From Anagrus nilaparvatae (taxonomy: Eukaryota; Arthropoda; Insecta; Hymenoptera; Mymaridae): DNA of 64,000 nt. The notes under the pieces were generated by a model, which worked only from the letters and a program-made list of their open reading frames with translations, was not told the DNA's origin and made no database searches. Both the position numbers and the translations under genes were made by a program. Below, one piece after another: positions 54,961 to 64,000 of the stretch (position 1 is the stretch's first letter; every line of letters starts with the position of its first letter). The stretch is taken from contig JAKSXM010000277.1 in NCBI GenBank assembly GCA_022575985.1, positions 248,001-312,000 on the forward strand. The letters are read 5' to 3'.

Positions 54961-55480
54961 TACTGTAGATTTTGAAGAAGGAGAGAGAGTAGGAATGAGA
55001 GATTACAAAAATCCAGCAAAACCAGGATGGAAAATAGCAGTATTTACAAGTAAATTAGGTGGATCAACATATATATCTGTAATGGTGCTAAGATAATACA
55101 GAAGTTAAAAGACATGCGGATCAATTGGTAAAAAAAGGTGAATTCTACATGCAAGAGGCAGAGGAGTTAGTAGTACACAGAGATGAAGAAAAAGGTACAT
55201 CTAATGACCAAGAGATAGTAGATATAGAAAAAGAAAGCTCGACAGAAGTTGAACCGATAACATCTGTGCAGATTCCTAAAGTTATATTCAAGAAAGTTGT
55301 AGAAAAAGATCCACAATTAAATATAAATTCAAGACCAATTAGAGTTAAGAAACCAGTAACTAGATTAAATCTGTAAGAACAAGAAATATCTTTTTGTTGT
55401 GAAAGTGCATTAAGTTTATTAAGTGTACTTTATATTTAAGTTCAAGAAAATGAAAGTTTATTAATGGATATTTAAGTAAT
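54961..55480 (+). pseudogene. C-terminal tail of Mag-like Gypsy polyprotein
   Basis: Frame 55125-55376 is acidic, then basic at its end (RPIRVKKPVTRLNL), like tails downstream of Gypsy integrases. The stretch before it is frameshifted. The following bases hold no recognisable polypurine tract. Confidence 0.6.
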
Positions 55481-55559
55481 AATAAAAATATTGTAATTTC
55501 ATTGTTTAATTATTTTTGACTAAATTTGAAATGCCCATAGTTGATTTTTAAGAAATAAT

Positions 55560-55850
55560 AAATATGTTTGTTTTGTGCGATAACAGCAAAAACTCCCCTT
55601 TTAGGGGTAGTCTTATCTATTGTAGGGGTAAAATAGTAATTATTTATGAAAATGGAGTCAAAATTCTTGAATAGAGATCCAAAAAGTTATATGGGTATTT
55701 CCTGGATGCTAAATGTATGAAAATACAAAAACACCCCCTTTTCGGGGGTAGTTTTAGCCAATTTAGGGGTGAAATTTTAATTAACTATGAAAAGGAAGAC
55801 AAAATTCTTGATTTGTGACCAAAAAAATCCGACAATATCAAAAGAAAGAT
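55560..55850. repeat. Two-copy tandem duplication, offset about 140 bp
   Basis: CCCCTTTTAGGGGTAG (about 55595) and CCCCCTTTTCGGGGGTAG (about 55734) each begin a unit that ends with CAAAATTCTTGA. Each start can form a small hairpin. Confidence 0.6.
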
Positions 55851-56135
55851 CATTAGAAAGTATTTATTGACCATTTTAGGTACCTTTTTGGACTTACAAA
55901 CCGATATACTTAACATTTACAAACTTAGTACTTTTATAAAAAGAAGGGCATAAATGATTTAGCACAATAGCTTGATTAGTTTTTGAGTTCGTACGGAAAT
56001 TAAATTATAAAAGTAATTTAGAAAAAAAGCGCTTAAAGTTTGCAAACTTTTATTGTTTTCATATTTATTACGGCCCATAAAATTTAAAATATCTCAAAAA
56101 TTTATCTTTTTTTTTACCTAAAATTATTTCGTAGC

Positions 56136-56526
56136 AGTTAGTTTGAGACGAAAAGCGGATTTAAAATTAATAATGAATGTATAGTTTGAGACAAAATTAA
56201 AAAAGAAAGTGTATATTTTGATATCATTTACTATGTATAGTTTGATATCGATAAATATACCAAGTATTTGTAAATAAAAATATTTTTCTTTCTAGCGGGC
56301 CGAAAACACTTTTTCGCCCCGCAACGAAATCGAAAAAAATGCGTTTTCACCCCACTGAGAAAGAAAAATTTTAATTGTCGATTGGAAAAAAAAAAAATAC
56401 CCCAGATCGCAGTTTACCATTCTCGGCTTCGCTTCGCCTCAAACTACACACCCCAATTGTCTCAATCTATATACTATTTTGTCTCAAACTATATACCTTT
56501 TTTAGGGATTAGCTCAAACTATATTC
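56136..56526. mobile_element. Foldback with four plus four copies of TATAGTTTGAGAC-like motif
   Basis: Forward copies near 56136, 56179, 56211 and 56235; inverted copies near 56436, 56459, 56481 and 56511. The centre (about 56280-56370, TTTTTCTTTCT ... AGAAAGAAAAAT around GGGCCGAAAACAC) is itself nearly palindromic. MITE-like; no coding capacity (the frame 56382-56579 is antisense repeat). Confidence 0.65.
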
Positions 56527-56780
56527 TACCAATTGTTTTATACATTTTTAAAATGTTTTTAAGCAAAGAAATAAAATAAAACTGAAAATACATAAAAAAT
56601 TTTTGGAAATGAAAAGGAGGCCTTAAATATTTGAAAGGATTAAATTGTATTGTAAGAATAAAAATAAGTTCAAAAACTAATCAGACCATCAAAATGATGT
56701 AAAATTAAGTTAAAAAAATGAAAGCAATATAATTAATCTAATGCAAACAATTATTTTTTTATTATTTTCTTATTTGTAGA
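56527..56780. other. AT-rich spacer
   Basis: Nothing recognised. Confidence 0.45.
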
Positions 56781-58068
56781 AAATAAGAATGTTAAATAAA
56801 AAATAACGATCAGGATGGAACAATTTTTGTTATGAAATGTTAATCTTTATTTCATTGACGTTTCGAAAATCCACTTCAAAATAATTGAAAGACAATTTAA
56901 AAAAAAATTTTACTTTTTATTTTTATTCTTAACCCTCAGAAGCACGGGTGGGGTCCAGCGGACCCCATGGTAGTTTTAAAAAACATGGGATTATCCTAAA
57001 TCTATAATGGCAGTTTCTGTATATGTTTGGTAATTTATTTTGGTAGTTGTATTACTCATCTACAACTGTAAAAGCCTCAGAACTTTTCGTGTATTGTTTG
57101 CATACGCTTTGGAAAATTTTTTTGGGGTCCGGTAGACCCCCCCGTGTTGTTACGTATTATTTTCTGCTTTAAAAAAATTGTAATTTTGTAAATATTTTTT
57201 AATTATCTGATTGATAAATCAATGTTTTATGAAAATTCAATAAAAGAATGTTCTTTAAATAATTTAAACATTGCAAATATTGCCCAAAACCTATTTGGTG
57301 AAAAAATTGAAAATTTAATGCATGAAGTTCAGAAAACGCAATGGGCAAAGATACATACTTCGGGTATGCTTTTAAGGTTATAAAGAATATGATAGAAATG
57401 TGTTTCAATATTTGTGGAATTAGTTCATCATTTATTTTTTATATTTTTAGAATAAAAAAACTATTTTAATAAAAAAAACTATGCATATAGAAATTTACAA
57501 AAAGGTGTCATTTTAATTCAAGGGAATAATTCATGTTTTTTTTAATTTGAAATTTTTTACTTAAATTTCTTTAAAGTTTACCCTTTGGCGTTTCCCGTTT
57601 AGTGGTTAAAAAGTTATTTATAATTTTTTAAACCAATTTTATTGCGATTTAAAAAAATCACCCTTTTTATAATGAGAAGAAATTTTCTTTTTTTAATATC
57701 TTTAAACAGGCTAATAATTTTCAGTTTTTTATTTTATAATCGCATAATTGAACTCTTCTGCGTTCTAAATAAAAAAAAAGTTAATTTTGGACCAATTTTG
57801 AAGGAATTATAGACTTACAAAGTCGCTGGGGTCCGCTAGACCCCCCCCCCGTGCTCTAACGTTTTCGGAAGGCACCCGTGCTGCTAAGGGTTAACATTAA
57901 TGAGTCTGCTTTTAAACTAAGTTAAACTAAATTTTTAATAAGTTTTGTCTTTTAATTATTTTTACAAGGAAAGCTAGTCTTTCGAAACGTCATTGAAATA
58001 AAGATTATCATTTCATAATAAAAATTGTTCCATCCTGATCGTTATTTTTTAGCTAACATTCTTATTTG
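56781..58068. mobile_element. Foldback MITE interrupted by a piggyBac-like MITE
   Basis: Arms of about 115 bp: AAATAAGAATGTTA...AACGATCAGGATGG from 56781 and its complement ending 58068. They contain TTTCATTGACGTTTCGAAA. Without the insertion the element would be only about 330 bp. Target duplication not clear. Confidence 0.75.
56933..57890. mobile_element. piggyBac-like MITE (TTAA target)
   Basis: 958 bp between TTAA copies (56929-56932, 57891-57894). Ends are CCCT(C/T)AG(A/C)AGCACGGGTG and complement. Just inside each end lie GGGGTCC-AGCGGACCCC-like blocks. The frame 57199-57408 has no transposase features. Lies inside the 56781-58068 foldback. Confidence 0.85.
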
Positions 58069-58481
58069 GAACGTAAAAATAGTATTTAATAATTTTTTTA
58101 AACTAAGAAAAATTCCTTTTTTTCTTACAATTTAATATAATTAATTATTTTGGAGATATCGTATCCAAATTTTTAAATCTATAAGGTCAAGTTTCTCTCA
58201 AAAATAATAATATTTAACCTTAAATATTAAGTATACATACCATAATGGCATGTCTATATTCAATAAAATAATAAATTTAATTTAAAATGTAATAAGTTTC
58301 TTGAAAATTTTAAGCAAAGAAAAATAAAATTTTAATTTTTACATTTAATAAATGATAATCTTGTTATTTTATAAAATGTTTGCACTTTTCTTTTTATAAA
58401 TACAAAATAAGTTTACATATTCTAGAACTGCAAAATTTTTCCGATTACAATAATTCGATTTTAGTATAAAAACAATTTTAA
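58069..58481. other. 3' flank of the TASK gene, AT-rich
   Basis: Downstream of the channel stop codon on the minus strand; probably includes its 3' untranslated region. AATAAA-type signals are possible on the minus strand, but none stands out. Confidence 0.4.
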
Positions 58482-58746
58482 TCATACAGATGCTCGCTTG
58501 ATTCTTAAATTTTTAGTAACAGAAGATGGGTGATATCCACTATAACTGTCAGAGTCCAAAATTTCAGTATTAGCTCCCAGGCACGTGCATGAGCATACAC
58601 TAACCCCATCATCAATGTCTATACTAGAGCATGGTAACCTTTCTGTTATAAGTTTCCCATTAGCAGTCACTATCTCTCCTTCAAATGTCATAATATTATG
58701 CGATGCTGCTTGTAATTCTTCATCCCTCCTAATATCTTCAGCTTGC
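58482..58746 (-). CDS. TASK-type two-pore K+ channel, last coding exon
   Basis: Terminal exon of a two-pore-domain (KCNK, TASK subfamily) potassium channel, a plasma-membrane leak channel. The exon starts after a TTTTAG acceptor, completes a split Met codon and encodes QAEDIRRDEELQAA, matching the conserved T-M-x-x-E-D-x-R-R-D-E segment right after the fourth membrane helix in insect TASK channels. It then encodes a cytosolic tail with VCSCTCLG and ends in KRASV before TGA. In mammalian TASK channels a C-terminal RRxSV-type motif binds 14-3-3 proteins and controls surface delivery, so this tail probably does the same (inference). 88 codons including the stop; open frame, no damage. Confidence 0.85.
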
Positions 58747-59965
<1,219 letters not shown>

Positions 59966-60493
59966 GTGGGAAAATATTTAATTTTTCAACCAAACATATT
60001 TTCCGATTTTCCAAGAGAGCAGATTGAAAAACTTGAAACAATCACTTTTCATATTAAAACGGAGATTTTTAATATTATGAGCAGAAGACTTGTACAACAG
60101 AAGAGATTAAATGAAACCAAAAAAGATAATATTCCAAATGAACAAAATATTTTATCAAACAGCTACGAACTGCAAGATATATTTACGGAGAATACAATTA
60201 AAGCTGGAAATTTATTTGACAAAGAATGTGAAAATGTTTTCACTCAAGAATGTATTAAATGTAACAGATCATTTTATGACATTCATACAGATGAAAATAA
60301 AATTTGTACTGATTGCAAAAAATCAAACAAATTTACTGCTGATAGCAATATGGATCCGGGAACAGTGTTAGATGAATTACGTAATTTAAGTTACATAGAA
60401 CAAATGTTAATAGCTAGGATTTATCCGATAATTACAATTTATAGAATTAAAGGAAATCAATATTCTTATTCTGGAAATATAAAATTGTGTTGA
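59966..60493 (+). pseudogene. Helitron-type Rep/helicase protein, N-terminal fragment
   Basis: From about 60230: CIKCNRSFYDIHTD followed by CTDCKK (C-x2-C pairs), then SNMDPGTVLDELRNLSYIEQ and LIARIYPIITIYRIKGNQYSYSGNI. The MDPG...L..L..IE.MLIA(R)..P...(V)YR..G.Q..YSGN pattern is the conserved N-terminal block (DUF6570-type) of insect Helitron helicase-like proteins. The frame stops at SGNIKLC, so the Rep and helicase domains are missing. The real start is unclear: 59966 is GTG and an ATG lies at 60077. Confidence 0.75.
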
Positions 60494-60765
60494 CGTTTTA
60501 AGGGCGGGGGCTGAAATATTGACGACGATTTTAGGGGCGGGGGGTGAAATGGACTTATAATATTTCCGATTTAGGGACTTAGAACAATTTTAAGTGGGAG
60601 TCAGGGCCTGATCAGGCCCTGATAAGAACAAGAACTTAGAATATTTTAGGTTTATGGACTTAGGATAAGTTATATTTCGGGATTTATTTTAATTTCGATC
60701 TATTTTAATTAGGACTTATAATAATTAGGGAATATACGTTAAAATTGTTATAAGTGAACATGTTC
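60494..60765 (+). repeat. Dispersed repeat: poly-G blocks plus AGGGACTT units
   Basis: Begins right after the Helitron-type fragment: GGGCGGGGGCTGAAAT and GGGGCGGGGGGTGAAAT, then AGGGACTTAGAACAATTTTA-type units, ending GAACATGTTCCATG (60754-60767). Same family as 15645-15840 and 27330-27455; the palindromic GAACATGTTC end is shared with 15.8 kb. Includes the small hairpin AGGGCCTGATCAGGCCCT (60604-60621). Confidence 0.65.
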
Positions 60766-60869
60766 CATGATCGTTGGTTGTGTGAAAAAACAAACCAGTT
60801 ATACGTTTTTTTCATTTTCAAAGTTCTGATCCTAGAACCAAACCTACCGTAGGTATTTTTTTTTGATAT

Positions 60870-61680
60870 CATAAAAACGAATCTGAAGTCGGAATTTACC
60901 CTTCAACTTTTGACTTCGCTACCCCATCCACCCTGTAAATCGACTCAAAAGGCAAATACTGTACTTTGCCCAAAATTTTTAAATAAAAGTATGTAAACTA
61001 TGTTTTATGATGAGTTCAAATCGAATCTGAAGTCAGAATTGAACGATCACCCTCAGTTATTGCCCAGCTACTCCAGCCACCCTGTAAATCAACCCAAAAG
61101 GCAATATTTTACTTTGTCCAAAATTTAAAAATAAGATTATGTAAACTACGTTTTTTAAGGTGCTAAAATCGAATATGAAGTCAATATTAACCCTCATTTT
61201 TTTTCCCAGCTACTTCAACAACCCTCTAAACGGCCTCAGAGGGTTAATATTTTATTTTTTGCAAAAGTAAAAGTTTAAAGTACCTTATTTACGTATATTA
61301 ATGATCTAAAAATGAATTTGAAGTCAAAGATCACCCACCACCATTAATTTTATATCCAGCTGCCACAGCCACCCTCTAAACTGCCCCGAAAATTTTATTG
61401 TTTGCAAAAGTTAAAAATAAAAATACTTTAGTAACGTATTTTGATGTTCTAAAAATGAATTTAAATTCAAAATTTACCCATCACCCTTATTTTTTCGCCC
61501 CAGTTAAGTCACACACCCTCTCAATTACCCAAGAGTGAATATTTTACTTTGTGCAAAAGTCTCTTAGTTACTTTTTTTATGTTGTAAAAACGAAAGTCAG
61601 AATTTACACATCACCCCTAGTTTTTGTCCCAGGTACCCTAGTTAATCTCTAAAACACCCCAGAGGTTATAATGTTTTGGC
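60870..61680. repeat. Degenerate tandem array, units of about 120-150 bp
   Basis: Units contain GAATCTGAAGTC(A/G)GAATTTAC-like, CAGCTAC..CAGCCACCCT(G/C)TAAA-like and TATTTTACTTTG(C/T)-like blocks; starts about 60894, 61032, 61180, 61320, 61450 and 61590. Non-coding. Confidence 0.7.
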
Positions 61681-61739
61681 ACAAGGAATTAAAATTGCGA
61701 AATATCGTTATAGGAAGAAAGAATTTCTACCGTAGATTA

Positions 61740-62015
61740 GACAAGATAGTTCTTTGGTGTATTGTAATAATGTAGAAGGCTTAATAAATAAAATGAACAG
61801 TGACTTAATTTATAAGCAAAATCAATGGAAACTTTTTATTGACTCCAGTAAGAGAAGCTTAAAAACAATTTTATTTCATAACAAAAATGTTTATTCTTCT
61901 ATTCCTGTAGCTCATTCAGTTAAAATGAAAGAACAATATTGTAACATGGAATTTCTTCTTCAGAATCTACAATATAATAAACATCTGTAGAAAATTTGTG
62001 GAAATTTAAAAATTA
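61740..62015 (+). pseudogene. Unclassified transposon-associated protein fragment
   Basis: One frame: CNNVEGLINKMN, QWKLFIDSSKRSLKTILFHN and PVAHSVKMKEQY, then TAG where Trp is expected and KICGNLKI. This pattern (FIDSSK.SLK..L.HNGN, P..HSV.MKE.Y, W.ICGDLK) belongs to a protein family found in many copies in insect and hydrozoan genomes; I recall it as transposon-associated but cannot name the superfamily. Only a short internal piece remains; the junction with the following Jockey-type sequence lies near 62020. Confidence 0.5.
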
Positions 62016-62019
62016 CTAC

Positions 62020-63200
62020 AATAATGTGGTAATTAGGGTTTCTGCCTTTTATAGATGTCACAAATATTCTAAATTAAAGTTTATTGAAAAAATGAAAATG
62101 TACTTAAAAAAAAGTGAAAAATTAAAAAATCATTTCTTAGTAGGTGACTTTAATATTAAAATTTTGGATGATGACCTGATAAATAATCAATTTCTCGGTG
62201 AATTATTAGTTAATGGTTTTTATTGACTATGTTAATCTATAACTAGGCCAAACCCTAATACTAACTACACTAGTGGATCATGCATTGATAATTTTTGTAC
62301 TAACTCTACACTAACATGTCAACCTATTATTTATCAACAGCTATTCAATTATCACTATCCGATATTTTGTGTCTTTCACATGGGAAAGAATGAAGATCAT
62401 ATTAATAAAACTGCTAATTTTAATAATAAAAAAACTAAGTACAACAAACTCTTGAAAATTGGTAGCAAATTGAAGTGGTCCAATATCTATATAATTGAAA
62501 ACCCGGATTTCGCAATAAATACATTAAATGAAATGATCCAATCTTGCATAAATAAATCTATCAAAAATAATAAAAAAATAAATAAAATGAGAAAAATTGG
62601 AGTACAGTAGGAATTTTGAATTCCACTCATAATAAGGAATTTATCTGTATCTTACTTAAAAGTAACCACAATAATTCTGACTTTAAAAAAAACTGCAATA
62701 AATATTGTAAATAACTTTAAAAGGTAATAATAGCAGCTAAAATTATAAATGATAATGAAAAAGTAAAAAGCATTAGAAATAACTCGCGTAAAATTTTGAA
62801 TTTCATAGATTATAAATTAGGTAGAAAAAATAAAAATAGCAATGATAGCTTCCCAACGAAGATTAATTATTAATGATGATAAAACGTTTGAAAACCAAAA
62901 AGATATTGATAACAGTTGCTTAATTGCTACTACAATACTGTTTGTGTTAATTTACTAAATAAATTCCCGAATAGTTAAATTAATAACCTAGCTAATAATT
63001 TAACTAAAACTAACATAAATACATCTAGTTGTGAATCTTTATATCTTTATGAAATTAATGCTAAAAAATTAAAGATTTTGAGTAATATGATAGTAGGCCT
63101 TTTAGCATACATTTTTAATATCTGTATTAGTAATGGAATTTGGCCAATTTCCTTGAAAATGGCAGAATTAACCCCAATTTACAAATGTGCCCTCACAACC
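62020..63200 (+). pseudogene. Jockey-type non-LTR element, endonuclease and RT start
   Basis: FYRCHKYSKLKFIEKMKMYL, HFLVGDFNIKIL (endonuclease GDFN motif, about 62134-62169), then in other frames GSCIDNF and FNYHYPIF, the linker KTKYNKLLKIGSKLK, and finally NGIWPISLKMAELTPIYKC (about 63127-63190), the start of the RT fingers. Sequence style and the GIWP..LK.A...P.YK block match the element at 47.4-51.9 kb, so it is probably the same family. Many stops; ends near 63200. Confidence 0.75.
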
Positions 63201-63269
63201 TCAATCCTGTAATTGTTGGGGTCTAAACAAGATCGATTTCTTGATTTAAAACTAGAAAATGTTATATCT

Positions 63270-63495
63270 CTTGTTTATAAAACAGAAATCTACTTTTTCC
63301 TGGTTTCGAATCCAGTAATTCGTAAGTTTCAATTTTTAAACTGCATTTTCAGGATTCAAATCCAGAAATAAATCATTAACTTGTTTATAAAACAGAAATC
63401 TACTTGTTTCTGGTTTCGAATCCAAGAATTTGTAAGCTCCAATATTTAAATTACAATTTTAGGATTAAAAACCAGAAATAAATAGTTATTTTAAA
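63270..63495. repeat. Two-copy tandem repeat of about 105-115 bp
   Basis: CTTGTTTATAAAACAGAAATCTACTT starts each unit (about 63271 and 63380; shown here as a 5'-to-3' landmark), followed by CTGGTTTCGAATCCA and ending AATCCAGAAATAAAT-like. The two inner blocks are partly complementary. Confidence 0.75.
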
Positions 63496-63638
63496 AAAAG
63501 AAATATTTAAAAGAAATGATGAGATATAATGGCCAAAAATGTTTGTAATATCAATCAAATTAATAATTTAAACTATTGGAACATTAATAATTATTATAAT
63601 AGCATAATATAAACAAATTTTATCGGGCAGAGAATTGT

Positions 63639-63676
63639 AATGTGGCTATTTCCGGCTTTGCGGAAATAGACACATT
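63639..63676. repeat. Short strong hairpin
   Basis: AATGTGGCTATTTCCG pairs with CGGAAATAGACACATT with one mismatch around a GCTTTG loop. Flanked by AT-rich sequence. Confidence 0.8.
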
Positions 63677-64000
63677 ATTGTTAATATCTGATTTTTATTG
63701 TTGGATTTTTATCATTTTATAACTTCACGTGTTCGCGGGACTTACCAATCTGTATCATATAAGCTGAAAAGAGAAAGAGAGTAATATACTTTAAAAACGG
63801 GTTCGGAGGAATATTATAGAGAAAAAGAGATAGAGATATTTATGATTTAAACACAAGGGAAAATAAAGCACATTTTTATCAATTTTAAACACAAATCATA
63901 ATGTTTATTAAATTTTATAATATAAACTTAGAAACTATCACCGCCTTTTTTTATTCAAAAATATTAAATTCACTGTCTTTATAATTCAAAAATCACTGTC
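63677..64000. other. AT-rich window end
   Basis: Nothing recognised. Confidence 0.45.

Larger units (their letters stand above)
51864..55480 (+). mobile_element. Mag-like Ty3/Gypsy retrotransposon, truncated
   Basis: Starts with about 100 bp of LTR sequence (TGTAG...GACA, 51864-51963), a primer site, gag, then a deletion removing the protease and early RT, followed by RT, RNase H, integrase and a C-terminal tail. No 3' LTR copy was found. Many stops; pseudogenised throughout. Confidence 0.8.

Overview
This is a very AT-rich stretch of an arthropod genome, most likely an insect. The evidence is the set of transposon families (BEL/Pao, Ty3/Gypsy, R1-type and Jockey-type non-LTR elements, piggyBac-like and hAT-like miniature elements) together with one host gene: the last two exons of a TASK-type two-pore potassium channel, on the minus strand at 58.48-58.92 kb, separated by a 57-bp intron. 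I see no bacterial genes, no tRNA or rRNA and no CRISPR array. Nearly everything else is mobile DNA in various states of decay, or tandem and inverted repeats.

Layout. 1-15.3 kb: an older BEL/Pao retrotransposon (left part 1-5167, right part 13549-15325) split by a complete 8381-bp element of the same family (5168-13548). The inner copy has 205-bp LTRs differing at one base and a 5-bp target duplication. 15.3-23.4 kb: gene-free, with a small TA-flanked palindromic element, a TTAA-flanked 992-bp foldback, a foldback with arms built of 138-bp monomers (18.07-20.44 kb), and a long degenerate tandem array (21.0-22.57 kb). 23.4-27.3 kb: a possible MULE transposase remnant, then a deleted Gypsy element on the minus strand (gag, polypurine tract and 3' LTR, no pol). 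27.8-29.3 kb: a large hAT-like foldback with an 8-bp target duplication. 29.5-38.3 kb: an R1-type 3' fragment, a third and heavily broken BEL element carrying a 203-bp hAT-like MITE, and a longer R1-type element with ORF1 and ORF2. 38.3-43.4 kb: 166-bp direct repeats, a foldback with 200-bp arms around a promoter-like core, AT-rich duplications and a LINE 3' tail. 43.4-46.3 kb: a minus-strand Gypsy element (gag, protease, RT, RNase H). 46.3-51.9 kb: a second copy of the R1-type 3' fragment, then a Jockey-type element interrupted by a TIR element. 51.9-55.4 kb: a Mag-like Gypsy element. 55.4-58.1 kb: palindromic elements, one with a piggyBac-like MITE nested inside. 58.5-58.9 kb: host TASK exons. 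59.9-63.5 kb: a Helitron-type N-terminal fragment, a G-rich dispersed repeat, a tandem array, an unclassified transposon-protein fragment and a Jockey-type endonuclease/RT fragment.

How the parts work together. In all three BEL copies gag is separated from pol by a stop codon followed in frame by a CARYYA hexamer (CAATTA, CAATTA, CAATCA). This is the classical leaky-stop context, and suggests that pol is made by stop-codon readthrough. The R1-type element uses an ATGA overlap between ORF1 and ORF2. Most other open frames carry frameshifts, stops or lost catalytic residues. The inner BEL copy looks the youngest; its pol is open throughout, but its gag carries a nonsense codon and a lost zinc-knuckle cysteine.
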